Source: Caulobacteraceae bacterium (lineage in GTDB: Bacteria > Pseudomonadota > Alphaproteobacteria > Caulobacterales > Caulobacteraceae). From it: a DNA stretch of 64,000 nt. The notes under the pieces were generated by a model, which was not told the origin of the DNA, ran no database searches, and saw only the letters and a program-made list of their open reading frames with translations. The stretch covers positions 117,989 through 181,988 of the forward strand of contig JAIYCQ010000048.1 of the NCBI GenBank assembly GCA_027487945.1, read 5' to 3'. Of the stretch, positions 18,152-27,639 are shown piece after piece; positions within the stretch are counted from its first letter, which is position 1, and every line of letters begins with the position of its first letter. A program made the position numbers and the translations under genes.

Positions 18152-19245
18152 CAGTCGGCGCGGAATAGCAGGCTTGAATCCCCGTAGGAATAGAAGCGGT
18201 AGCCGGTGGCGATGGCGTGTTCGTAGGCCTCGCGCATCACGGCCTGCCCGGCGAAGGCGCTGACCAGCATGAACAGGGTCGACTTCGGCAGGTGGAAGTT
18301 GGTCATCAGAACGTCAGCGGCGCGGAACCGATAGCCCGGGGTGATGAAAATCGCCGTCTCGTCCGCCCAGGGGCGGATGACGCCGTCTTCGCCCGTAGCG
18401 CTTTCCAGAAGCCTCAGCGACGTTGTGCCGACACAGACGATGCGCCCGCCGGCGGCCCGCACCGCGTTCAGGGCGGCGGCCGTCGCCCCGGACACCTCGC
18501 CGTACTCGGGATGCATGCGATGGTCGGCGACATCGTCGACCTTGACCGGCAGGAAGGTGCCGGCCCCGACATGCAGGGTCACGAAATGCTGGGACACCCC
18601 CGCCGTCGCCAGTCGCGCAAGCAGGTCAGCCGTGAAATGCAGCCCCGCCGTCGGCGCCGCCACCGAGCCGTCCTCCCGCGCGTAGACGGTCTGATAGTCG
18701 AGGCGGTCCTGATCGTCCTCGCCCCGTTTGGCCGCGATGTAGGGCGGCAACGGCATCTGACCGCTTGTATTGATGGCGACATCGAGATCAGGGCCGGAGA
18801 GGTCGAAGGCCAGCACCACCTCGCCGCCCTCGCCCTTCTCCAGGACCGTGGCGTCCAGCAGCGCCCCATCGCAGCCACGATCATCACTGGCGCCGAAACG
18901 GACCCGGTCACCGGCCTTCAGCCGCTTGCCGGGACGCATGAAGGCGCTCCAGCGGTCCGGCGCCAGCCGCCGGTGCAGCGTGGCCTCTACGGCGACGGGC
19001 GAACCATCGCCGCCACCTTCGCTGCGCCCCTCGCGGAGGCCATCCAGCCGGGCCGGTATGACCCGGGTGTCGTTGAAGACCAGAGCGTCGCCGGCCGTCA
19101 GAAGCCTGGGCAGATCACCGACGGTCAGATCCTGCCGCCCCTCGCCCGGTCGCACCACGAGCAGGCGAGCGCTTTCGCGCGGGCTGGCAGGGCGCAGCGC
19201 AATGTGGTCCTCGGGCAGGTGGAAGTCGAAATCTGACAGGCGCAT
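18151..19245 (-). CDS. queA: S-adenosylmethionine:tRNA ribosyltransferase-isomerase
   Basis: [42 protein letters not shown]; 1-nt overlap with tgt. Confidence 0.97.
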   Translation of the reverse strand: MRLSDFDFHLPEDHIALRPASPRESARLLVVRPGEGRQDLTVGDLPRLLTAGDALVFNDTRVIPARLDGLREGRSEGGGDGSPVAVEATLHRRLAPDRWSAFMRPGKRLKAGDRVRFGASDDRGCDGALLDATVLEKGEGGEVVLAFDLSGPDLDVAINTSGQMPLPPYIAAKRGEDDQDRLDYQTVYAREDGSVAAPTAGLHFTADLLARLATAGVSQHFVTLHVGAGTFLPVKVDDVADHRMHPEYGEVSGATAAALNAVRAAGGRIVCVGTTSLRLLESATGEDGVIRPWADETAIFITPGYRFRAADVLMTNFHLPKSTLFMLVSAFAGQAVMREAYEHAIATGYRFYSYGDSSLLFRAD

Positions 19246-19343
19246 GGGTCGGCGAACCGCCACGTCCGCGCGCCGCCGTCAAGCACGCGATGGACAAGGC
19301 CACCGCCGATACACACATTGGCGGGACAACTCCGGGGATATCC

Positions 19344-19958
19344 ATGCGCTTTGCCATCGTTGCCGTGACCGTCGGGTTCGCCGCCCTGACCACCGCCTGC
19401 AATCCCAAGGCGGACAAGACCGAAGCGCCGGCGGCAGCGGTGACCGCAGCCCCGCAGCCGACCGCGCCGGTGGCGGCGGCGCCCGCCGTAGTGGTCGCAC
19501 CCGGATTCCGGCACGAGGCGGCGCTCGACGCCTCCGGCTTCTATCTGACGCCCCAGCCGCTTCAGGTCGGCGCCTACCGGCTGACCCATCTGGGCATCGG
19601 GGCGCCCAGCGACTTCCAGCAGTGGGAGAAGGGCGAGCGAGCCTCGGTGTTCGGCCCGATCCTGCTCCAGTTCGACGACGTCACCAGCCCCGTCCAGACC
19701 AATGAGATGGGCGGCGAGGCCCATACGGTCAGCGTACGGGTCCTGCCGCAGGCCTACAGCCTGTCAGCCGGTCAGGTCAGCTTCCGGGGCGCCGATCCCA
19801 GGCTGGGCGAGGTGCTGTTCAGCGGCCGTTTCGACCCGGCCGCCCTGGCCCAGGCCCGCAACGACGGGTCCAGCCAGACCCCGGTCCTGCGCGGCCTGCT
19901 CAAGATCGGGGATGCCCCGGCCCGGCCTGTGGCGATGGTCTATTTCGTCGGCGAGTGA
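19344..19958 (+). CDS. Hypothetical lipoprotein
   Basis: MRFAIVAVTVGFAALTTAC lipobox, Ala/Pro-rich linker then globular domain. Confidence 0.65.
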   Translation: MRFAIVAVTVGFAALTTACNPKADKTEAPAAAVTAAPQPTAPVAAAPAVVVAPGFRHEAALDASGFYLTPQPLQVGAYRLTHLGIGAPSDFQQWEKGERASVFGPILLQFDDVTSPVQTNEMGGEAHTVSVRVLPQAYSLSAGQVSFRGADPRLGEVLFSGRFDPAALAQARNDGSSQTPVLRGLLKIGDAPARPVAMVYFVGE

Positions 19959-20022
19959 CGCGGCGCCGAACCCGCGCCCCTGCTGCACACCGACTGCACG
20001 AATCGCGTGCTAGAGCGGACGG

Positions 20023-21006
20023 GTGACGCTTCTGCTCAAACTCCTGTCAGGCTCCGCCCGCGCCGCCGCTCTGCTGCTCGCGGCCGTCTGCGCCACGGCG
20101 CTCGTGGCGGCGCAGGGCGGCCGGTTCAGCGACCGGCTGGACATCCTGACCCACTTCACGCCCTGGCTCCTGCTGGGCGCCCTGGTCGCCATCGCGGTCT
20201 GGGCGCTGGCCGGGCGCCGCGGACGTCTGACGCCGGTGCTTGCACTCGTCGGCAGCCTTTCGGCGGCGATGCTGATGGGCCCGGAACTGCTCGCAGCCGC
20301 CGGCCAGAAGTCTGGCCCGGTCGAGGGGGCGAGGCTGAAGATCATCCAGTTCAATCTCTGGGGCCGGAACCGCGATCCCGCAGGGACCGCGCAGTGGATC
20401 CTTGAAGAGGATCCGGACGTCGTCGTCTTCCAGGAGGGGTTCGCGAAATCCGGCGGCGTCGCCCGCGCCCTGGCGGACCGGTATCCCCACCGCACGACCT
20501 GTGCCGAGCCGCGCGCCTGTTCGACGATGATCCTCGCCAAACGCCGGCCGGTCGCCGAAGGCGGCCTGCAGGCGGGGGTTTCGCAGGCCAACCTGTCGGG
20601 GGCCTGGGCGACCTTCAGAGGCAGTCGCGGCGCCTACACCGTTGTCGGGGCCCACTACACCTGGCCAGTGCCCGCCGGGCCGCAACAGCAGCAGACCCTG
20701 CGCCTGGCCAGGGTTCTGGAGGCGTTTCCAAAGGAAAGCCTGATCGTCACGGGCGACTTCAACTCCACGCCCTGGTCGTTCTCGCTGCGACGGCAGGACC
20801 GCCTGTTCGGCCTCGAGCGCCGCACGCGGGCCCTGTTCACCTGGCCCGCCGGCCGGTTTTCAGGACACGACTTCGCCGCGCCCTTCCCGATCCTGGCGAT
20901 CGACCAGGTCTACGCTGGATCCGACTGGAAGACCGTTTCGGTTCGTCGCGGGCCGGCGCTGGGGTCGGACCACTATCCGGTCGTCGTCGAACTGGCCCGT
21001 CCGTAA
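20023..21006 (+). CDS. Endonuclease/exonuclease/phosphatase family membrane protein
   Basis: N-terminal TM helices; IIQFNLWGRN, VTGDFNSTPWS, GSDHYPVVVEL motifs; GTG start. Confidence 0.88.
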   Translation: MTLLLKLLSGSARAAALLLAAVCATALVAAQGGRFSDRLDILTHFTPWLLLGALVAIAVWALAGRRGRLTPVLALVGSLSAAMLMGPELLAAAGQKSGPVEGARLKIIQFNLWGRNRDPAGTAQWILEEDPDVVVFQEGFAKSGGVARALADRYPHRTTCAEPRACSTMILAKRRPVAEGGLQAGVSQANLSGAWATFRGSRGAYTVVGAHYTWPVPAGPQQQQTLRLARVLEAFPKESLIVTGDFNSTPWSFSLRRQDRLFGLERRTRALFTWPAGRFSGHDFAAPFPILAIDQVYAGSDWKTVSVRRGPALGSDHYPVVVELARP

Positions 21007-21048
21007 CGCCAGGTCGGCGGGACCTTTCCAGGCCCCGCCTGTATCGGT

Positions 21049-21516
21049 CTAGGCGTCGGCGGCGACTTTCATCGAGACGATCTTGCCCGGCTGGCGGGGC
21101 GGCTCGCCCTTGGGCAGCGCGTCGATGTGCTCCATGCCGTCGGTGACCACGCCCCAGACCGTGTACTGGCCGTCCAGGAAGGTGGCGTCGTCGAAGCAGA
21201 TGAAGAACTGGCTGTTGGCCGAGTGCGGCTGGTTGGTCCGCGCCATCGAGCAAACGCCGCGGATATGCGGCTCGCGCGAGAACTCGGCCTTCAGGTCCGG
21301 CTTCTTGCTGCCGCCCGAGCCGGTGCCGGTCGGGTCGCCGCCCTGGGCCATGAAGCCCGGAATGACGCGGTGGAAGACCACGCCGTCATAGAAGCCCTCG
21401 CGGGTGAGTTCCTTGATCCGCTCGACGTGGCCGGGGGCCAGGTCAGGGCGCAACTGGATGGTGACCACGCCGGTTTCGGTGGTCAGCAGCAGGGTGTTTT
21501 CGGCGTCGGTCGTCAT
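21049..21516 (-). CDS. Peptidylprolyl isomerase, cyclophilin type (cytosolic)
   Basis: VVFHRVIPGFMAQGGDPTGTG, MARTNQPHSANSQFFICF. Confidence 0.95.
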   Translation of the reverse strand: MTTDAENTLLLTTETGVVTIQLRPDLAPGHVERIKELTREGFYDGVVFHRVIPGFMAQGGDPTGTGSGGSKKPDLKAEFSREPHIRGVCSMARTNQPHSANSQFFICFDDATFLDGQYTVWGVVTDGMEHIDALPKGEPPRQPGKIVSMKVAADA

Positions 21517-21521
21517 GGGGG

Positions 21522-22349
21522 CTATTCCACCTTCACAGGGATGTTCACGTCGCAGAGCGAGAAGTCGGCGCCCTTTTCCTTGCGCAGCCGTTCGATCTCG
21601 CCCTTGAACCAGGGTCCAGCCGGATCGATGACCCGCACGGCCGGACGTTCGGAAGCGGGTATATCGGCCAGAACGCGCACGCGGTCCATCCGGTCCTGCG
21701 GCGCGGCGACCGGTTCGCCGGTCTTGATGGCGCGGATCGCCTCCAGACCGCTGATCACCCGGCCAAAGGCGGTGTAACGCTTGTCGAGCGACAGATAGGG
21801 CTGGCGCATCAGAAAGAACTGGCTGTTGGCGCTGTCGGGATTGTCGTCCCGGGCCATACCGACCACGCCGGGGCAGTAGCTGCCCCAGGCCGCGACCTTC
21901 CCGTCGGCGGTCATCTCGCTCCAGCTCATGGCCTGGCTGACGACGGGCAGCGACTTCAGGAAGCCCTCCTCGGTCCCCCAGGGGCTGGAGGCGATGGCGA
22001 AAGGCGCGTCAGCGGCGCGGCGGAAGGTAAACTCCGCCTTCAGGTCGGGCAGATCCGTGCCGCCCTCGCCCGTATCCTGCGGGTCGCCGGTCTGGGCCAT
22101 GAAGCGGTCGATGACGCGGAAGAAGGTCCGGCCATCGTAGGCGCCCTTGCGGGCCAGTTCCTTGAGGCGCGCGACGTGACCGGGCGCGACCTCGGGGACC
22201 AGTTCAACAATCACCCGCCCCCGGCTGGTCTCGATGACCAGCACGTCGTCGGCGTTCGGCGCGCGCCAGTCAGCGCCGCCGGGGGCGGCCAGGGCGGGCG
22301 AGGCGCAGGCCAGCACCGCGGCGGCCAGGATGAGAATGTCGCGACGCAT
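21522..22349 (-). CDS. Peptidylprolyl isomerase, cyclophilin type (exported)
   Basis: Signal peptide MRRDILILAAAVLACASPALA; FFRVIDRFMAQTGDPQDTG; DNPDSANSQFFLM. Confidence 0.92.
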   Translation of the reverse strand: MRRDILILAAAVLACASPALAAPGGADWRAPNADDVLVIETSRGRVIVELVPEVAPGHVARLKELARKGAYDGRTFFRVIDRFMAQTGDPQDTGEGGTDLPDLKAEFTFRRAADAPFAIASSPWGTEEGFLKSLPVVSQAMSWSEMTADGKVAAWGSYCPGVVGMARDDNPDSANSQFFLMRQPYLSLDKRYTAFGRVISGLEAIRAIKTGEPVAAPQDRMDRVRVLADIPASERPAVRVIDPAGPWFKGEIERLRKEKGADFSLCDVNIPVKVE

Positions 22350-22362
22350 GGAGGTCCTTCCG

Positions 22363-23235
22363 TCAGCCGACCTTGGTCGGGATGTCGATGTCGCAGGGAT
22401 TCAACGGCCGCCCGCCCGCCCTTGCCTTCGCCTCGGCGACGAGGGCCTTGAAGGTCGGGCCGGTGACATCGAGGACCTGGACCCTGGGGCGCTGCGCCGC
22501 CGGCAGGTCGGCCATGACCCGGACCTTCGTCATCACGTCCAGCGGCGGCGCCGGCGGCTCACCGACCTTCAGCGCCCGAACCACGTCCTGGCCGACGATC
22601 ACGCGGCCCCAGGCCGTGTAGTTGTTGTCGAGGGAGGGATAGGCCGAGCGCATGAAGAAGAACTGGCTGTTGGCGCTGTCGGGGCTCTGCGCACGGGCCA
22701 TGCCCATCACGCCGGGGCAGAACAGGCCCCAGGAGGATACCTTCCCGTCGGCGGCCATCATCATCTGCATGCTGGGCAGCGAGCGGACAGGCAAGACGCC
22801 GATAAAGCCGACCTCGGTCGCCGACGGCGTCTCGAAGTTGCCCGGCATCCGGTCAATGACGGTGAAGCCCGGCGTTGCACCGCGGCGGAAGGGATACTCC
22901 GCCTTCAGGTCCGGCAATTCCGAGCCGCCGACGCCGGTGTTCTCGGGGTCGCCCGTCTGGGCCATGAAGCCGTCGATGACCCTGAAGAAGGTCAGGCCGT
23001 CGTAGAAGCCGGCCCGGACGAGACCGCGCACCCGTTCGACGTGGCCCGGCGCCACTGCCGGCGCCATCTCGACGATGACGCGCCCCTTGCTGGTGTCGAA
23101 CACCAGCACATTCTCCGGATCAGGCGTCCGCCACTCCCCGGCCGCCGGGACCGGCGCCTGGGCCTGGGCCTGGGCGGGAACCGTCGCCGCGGCGAGGGAC
23201 AGGAGAGCAGCAAGCGCGAACGGCGCGATCTTCAT
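22363..23235 (-). CDS. Peptidylprolyl isomerase, cyclophilin type (exported)
   Basis: Signal peptide MKIAPFALAALLSLAAATVPAQA; FFRVIDGFMAQTGDPENTG; SPDSANSQFFFM. Confidence 0.92.
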   Translation of the reverse strand: MKIAPFALAALLSLAAATVPAQAQAQAPVPAAGEWRTPDPENVLVFDTSKGRVIVEMAPAVAPGHVERVRGLVRAGFYDGLTFFRVIDGFMAQTGDPENTGVGGSELPDLKAEYPFRRGATPGFTVIDRMPGNFETPSATEVGFIGVLPVRSLPSMQMMMAADGKVSSWGLFCPGVMGMARAQSPDSANSQFFFMRSAYPSLDNNYTAWGRVIVGQDVVRALKVGEPPAPPLDVMTKVRVMADLPAAQRPRVQVLDVTGPTFKALVAEAKARAGGRPLNPCDIDIPTKVG

Positions 23236-23261
23236 GGAAAACCTTCTCTACTGACGCCCCG

Positions 23262-23624
23262 TCAGCCCGCGTAGAACGCCGCCGCCCGCTTCACAAGCCC
23301 CGCGTCATCGAAGGTGAAGGTCTCCACCACCTCACAGGCGCGGGTGGTGCTGAAATAGCGGATCGCCCCGCCGTCCACGCCGGCAAGCACACCGATCAGC
23401 TCAAACCGCAGGGCCGGCGCCGCCGGCGCGAAGGCGCCCGACCAGTAGGCGCGCAGTTCGTCCTTGCCACTGACCTCGCCCGACGCCTTGCCAAATCGCT
23501 GCCGGACGACCGGGCTGCGGAAGACGATGTCCTCGGCATAGTGCGACAGAATGCGGTCAAGGTCGTGGGCGTTCCAGGCGGCGACCCACGCCTCGGCGAA
23601 GGCCGCGAGGTCGCCCGTGCTCAC
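23262..23624 (-). CDS. NTF2/SnoaL-like protein
   Basis: FAEAWVAAWNAHDLDRILSHYAEDIVFRSP; 4-nt overlap with coaD. Confidence 0.8.
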   Translation of the reverse strand: MSTGDLAAFAEAWVAAWNAHDLDRILSHYAEDIVFRSPVVRQRFGKASGEVSGKDELRAYWSGAFAPAAPALRFELIGVLAGVDGGAIRYFSTTRACEVVETFTFDDAGLVKRAAAFYAG

Positions 23625-24115
23625 CCCTTGCGGACCTTGCCCAGCAGCCGCTCGGCGACGCCGGGCGTCACGAACTTGGTGATGTCGCCACCGAGCATGG
23701 CGATTTCCTTGACCAGGCGCGAGGCCACGGCCTGGTGCCGGGGATCCGCCATCAGGAACACGGTCTCGATCTCGCGATCGAGCTGCTGGTTCATGGCCGT
23801 CATCTGGAATTCGTATTCAAAGTCGGCCACGGCGCGCAGACCCCGGACGATGATGCCGGCCTGAACCTCGCGGGCGAAGTGCATCAGCAGACCCTTGAAG
23901 GGCACCACCTCGATCTCGGCCACACGCTGCAGGTGGGCGGTCTCGTCCCGGACGATGGCGACCCGCTCATCCAGGCTGAACAGCGGCCCCTTGCCCTCAT
24001 TGATGGCGACGCCGATCACCAGCTTGTCCACCAGCTTCACAGCCCGTCCGATGATGTCCAGATGACCATTGGTCATCGGATCGAACGTTCCCGGATAGAG
24101 TCCGATACGCTGCAC
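23621..24115 (-). CDS. coaD: Phosphopantetheine adenylyltransferase
   Basis: MQRIGLYPGTFDPMTNGHLDII; GIIVRGLRAVADFEYEFQM. Confidence 0.98.
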   Translation of the reverse strand: MQRIGLYPGTFDPMTNGHLDIIGRAVKLVDKLVIGVAINEGKGPLFSLDERVAIVRDETAHLQRVAEIEVVPFKGLLMHFAREVQAGIIVRGLRAVADFEYEFQMTAMNQQLDREIETVFLMADPRHQAVASRLVKEIAMLGGDITKFVTPGVAERLLGKVRKG

Positions 24116-24139
24116 CCGGTACCCCCTTGCGCCTTGCCG

Positions 24140-26908
24140 CTAGACGGGGGCTTGGGTGTCCCCGCTGTCGCCGTCGTTTTCGTTGCCGTCTTCGTCGCCG
24201 CTTTCGGCCGAGGCTTCAAGCCTTTCCACGCTGACGACGTGCTCATCTTCGGCCGTACGGAAGACGATAACGCCCTGGGTGTTGCGGCTGGCGACGCGGA
24301 TGTTGGCCACCGGGCAGCGGATAAGCTGGCCCTGATCGGTGACCAGCAGGATCTCGTCGGCCTGATCCACCGGGAAGCTGGCCACCAGACGTCCGCCCTT
24401 GCGGGTGAGGTCCTGGGCCAGCAGGCCCTGGCCGCCACGGCCCGTACGCCGGAAGTCGTAAGCGCTGGTGCGTTTGCCAATGCCTTCGGACGACAGGGTC
24501 AGAATGAACTCCTCGGCTGCCTGCAGCTGGATGATGCGCTCCGGCGTCAGCTCGGCCTCGCCGACGTCTTCGTCGTCCTCGGCCGGCGTGGCGTCGTCGC
24601 CCTCATCGCTCTCGGACTTGATGCGCGCACGCTCATACTTGAGGTAGCTGGCGCGCTCGGCCGGGGTCGCATCGACGCCGTGCAGGATGGCCATGGACAG
24701 CACCTGGTCGCCGTCGGCCAGCCGGATGCCGCGAACCCCGGTCGATTCGCGGCCCGCGAACACGCGCACCTCGCCGACCTCGAAGCGGATGGCGCGCCCG
24801 AGGGCCGTGGTCAGCAGTACGTCATTGCGCGGATCACAGAGGCCGACCCCGATGATGGAGTCACCCTCGTCCAGCTTCATGGCAATCTTGCCGTTGCGGT
24901 TGATCGAGGCGAAGTCGCTGAGCTTGTTGCGACGGACGTTCCCGGATCGGGTGGCGAACATGACGTCGAGAGCGTCCCACTGCGCCTCGTCCTCGGGCAG
25001 CGGCAGGATCGAGGTGATGCTTTCGCCCGGCTCGATGGGCAGCAGGTTTACAAAGGCCTTGCCGCGCGAGGTCGGCGTGCCCACCGGCAGGCGCCACACC
25101 TTCAGACGGTAGACCTTGCCGCCGGAGCTGAAGAACAGCACCGGCGCATGGGTCGAGGCCGAGAACACCCGTGTGACGGCGTCCTCGTCCTTGGTCGACA
25201 TGCCGGACCGGCCTTTGCCACCGTGCTTTTGACTGCGGTAGGTCGACAGCGCCGTGCGCTTCACATAGCCGCCGTGGGTGACGGTGATGACCATGTCCTC
25301 GCGGGGGATGAGATCCTCATCCTCCATCTCGGCGCCGCCCTCGACCATCTGCGTGCGGCGCGGAATGGCGAAGCGCTCCCGCACCTCGACCAGTTCCTCG
25401 CGGACCACGGCCATGATGTTGGCCCGGTCGCTGAGCAGCTCGAGGAGGCCGGCGATGGACCCGGCGAGCGTCGTGGCCTCACCGAGGATCTCGTCACGGC
25501 CGAGGCCCGTCAGGCGGGACAGGGTCAGGGCGAGGATGGAACGCGCCTGTTCGTCCGAGAGACGCACCTGGTCCCCCGCGGTGATCACCGTCCGCGGATC
25601 GGCGATCAGGGCGATCAGGGGCATCATGTCGCCGGTCGGCCAGTCCCGGGCGCAGAGTCGCTCGCGCGCCTCTGCCGGGTCGGCCGAGCTGCGGATGATG
25701 TGGATGAACTCGTCGATATTGGCGACGGCGATGGCCAGACCGACCAGCACATGGCCGCGATCGCGCGCCTTGCTGAGCTCGAACTTGGTGCGGCGGACGA
25801 CGACTTCCTCCCGGAAGTCGACGAAGGCGCCGATCATCTCGCGCAGGCCCATCTGCAGCGGCCGGCCGCGATTCAGCGCCAGCATGTTGTAGCCGAAGCT
25901 GCTCTGCAGCGCGGTGAAGCGGTACAGCTGGTTGAGGACCACGTCGCCCTGGGCGTCGCGCTTCAGCTCGATGACGATCCGCATGCCCTGGCGGTCGCTC
26001 TCGTCGCGGATGTCGCTGATGCCCTCGATCTTCTTGTCGCGGACCAGTTCGGCGATGTGCTCGACCAGGCTGGACTTGTTCACCTGGTAGGGGATGGCGG
26101 TGATGATGATGGCTTCGCGATCCTTGCGAAGCTCGCCCACCGTGGCCACGCCGCGAATGATGACCGAGCCGCGGCCGGTCATCAGGGCTGTGCGCGCGGC
26201 CGTGCGGCCGATGATCTCGCCGCCGGTCGGGAAGTCGGGCCCCGGCACGATGTCGAGGATCTCATCCAGACCGATATCGGGATTGTCGATCAGGGCCAGA
26301 CAGGCGTCGACGACCTCGCCCAGGTTGTGGGGCGGAATATTGGTGGCCATGCCGACGGCGATGCCGCCTGCGCCGTTGACAAGCAGGTTCGGAATACGGG
26401 CCGGCAGAACGGTCGGCTCTTCTTCCTTGCCGTCGTAGTTTTCCTGGAAGTCGACCGTGTCCTTGTCGATGTCGGCCAGCAGCGCGGTCGCCGCGTGCGC
26501 CATCCGGCTTTCGGTGTAGCGCATGGCCGCCGGCATATCGCCATCGACCGAACCGAAGTTCCCTTGACCGTCGATGAGCGGCAGATTCATCGAGAAGGTC
26601 TGCGCCATGCGGGCCAGCGCGAAATAGACCGACTGGTCGCCGTGCGGGTGGAAGCGGCCCAGCACGTCGCCGACCACACGCGCCGACTTGGAGTACGGCC
26701 GGTCGGGCGTCATGTTCAGGTCGTGCATCGAGTAGAAGATGCGCCGGTGCACGGGCTTGAGGCCGTCGCGCACATCGGGCAGCGCCCGGCTCACGATCAC
26801 GCTCATCGCGTAGTCGAGATAGCTGCGCTTCAGCTCGTCCTCGATGGCGATGGGGGCCACAGCCCCCCGCCGTCCATCGTCCGGAAGGGTCTTATTTTCG
26901 TCGGTCAA
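24140..26908 (-). CDS. gyrA: DNA gyrase subunit A
   Basis: 922 aa; [39 protein letters not shown] active site, GyrA-box-like [11 protein letters not shown] repeats. Confidence 0.98.
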   Translation of the reverse strand: MTDENKTLPDDGRRGAVAPIAIEDELKRSYLDYAMSVIVSRALPDVRDGLKPVHRRIFYSMHDLNMTPDRPYSKSARVVGDVLGRFHPHGDQSVYFALARMAQTFSMNLPLIDGQGNFGSVDGDMPAAMRYTESRMAHAATALLADIDKDTVDFQENYDGKEEEPTVLPARIPNLLVNGAGGIAVGMATNIPPHNLGEVVDACLALIDNPDIGLDEILDIVPGPDFPTGGEIIGRTAARTALMTGRGSVIIRGVATVGELRKDREAIIITAIPYQVNKSSLVEHIAELVRDKKIEGISDIRDESDRQGMRIVIELKRDAQGDVVLNQLYRFTALQSSFGYNMLALNRGRPLQMGLREMIGAFVDFREEVVVRRTKFELSKARDRGHVLVGLAIAVANIDEFIHIIRSSADPAEARERLCARDWPTGDMMPLIALIADPRTVITAGDQVRLSDEQARSILALTLSRLTGLGRDEILGEATTLAGSIAGLLELLSDRANIMAVVREELVEVRERFAIPRRTQMVEGGAEMEDEDLIPREDMVITVTHGGYVKRTALSTYRSQKHGGKGRSGMSTKDEDAVTRVFSASTHAPVLFFSSGGKVYRLKVWRLPVGTPTSRGKAFVNLLPIEPGESITSILPLPEDEAQWDALDVMFATRSGNVRRNKLSDFASINRNGKIAMKLDEGDSIIGVGLCDPRNDVLLTTALGRAIRFEVGEVRVFAGRESTGVRGIRLADGDQVLSMAILHGVDATPAERASYLKYERARIKSESDEGDDATPAEDDEDVGEAELTPERIIQLQAAEEFILTLSSEGIGKRTSAYDFRRTGRGGQGLLAQDLTRKGGRLVASFPVDQADEILLVTDQGQLIRCPVANIRVASRNTQGVIVFRTAEDEHVVSVERLEASAESGDEDGNENDGDSGDTQAPV

Positions 26909-26975
26909 GTGCGGGATTTTGCTATCAGAATCGGACCCAATACGTCCGCCCGTTAGTTAACATCCAAGACCCGCG

Positions 26976-26999
26976 GGCGCCACCTTCGGGCGCCGTTTT
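26976..26999 (+). terminator. Terminator-like hairpin in the sodC leader
   Basis: GGCGCC-accttcg-GGCGCC-gTTTT. Confidence 0.4.
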
Positions 27000-27022
27000 C
27001 CCCCCTGCAGGAGAGTCTTTCC

Positions 27023-27544
27023 ATGCGTCCTTTCCCGATCGTTCTGACCGCCGTCGCCATCGCCCTCCCAGCCTTCGCCACGCCGGCCTCCGTCTCGGTC
27101 GATCTGAAGGGCCCGGCCGGTGAGGCGCTCGGCCGCGCAACGATCACAGAGGGCGCACGCGGCGTCGTCCTGCGGGTGGAGGCCCGGGGCCTGCCCCCCG
27201 GCTGGCACGGTCTGCATTTCCATGAGAAGGGCGACTGCTCGAGCGCCGACTTCAAGTCCGCCGGCGGACACGTCCATGACGCCGAGGCAGTGGTCCACGG
27301 CTTCCTCGCTGCGGGCCACAATGACGCTGGCGATCTTCCCAACCTCTACGCCGGTCCGGACGGAACCGCGATGGCCGAGGTGTTCACGCCGTTCGTCTCC
27401 CTTGCCGGCGGCGGTGAGAAGCCGGTGCTGCTGGACGCCAACGGCTCTGCCCTCGTGATCCACGCCAGGGCGGACGACTACGCCAGCCAGCCGATCGGCG
27501 GCGCCGGCGACCGGGTGGCCTGCGCGGTCATCGGCGCGCGGTAG
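27023..27544 (+). CDS. sodC: Superoxide dismutase [Cu-Zn]
   Basis: Signal peptide; GWHGLHFHEKGDCSSADFKSAGGHVHD...HNDAGDLPNLYAGPDG. Confidence 0.93.
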   Translation: MRPFPIVLTAVAIALPAFATPASVSVDLKGPAGEALGRATITEGARGVVLRVEARGLPPGWHGLHFHEKGDCSSADFKSAGGHVHDAEAVVHGFLAAGHNDAGDLPNLYAGPDGTAMAEVFTPFVSLAGGGEKPVLLDANGSALVIHARADDYASQPIGGAGDRVACAVIGAR

Positions 27545-27639
27545 AGGCCGACGAGGGACGGGCGCGACTGATCGTTCGGGCGTTCCGGTCTGAGCCGGCG
27601 CCGCTTGCCGCCGGCCGCCCCCTTTGGCAGGTTGCCGGG

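Noticed and set aside
23735-26956. 1073-aa plus-strand ORF antisense to gyrA
   Set aside because: Composition typical of the antisense of a high-GC gene (His/Arg/Asp/Gln rich, no recognisable domain); gyrA on the other strand is unambiguous.
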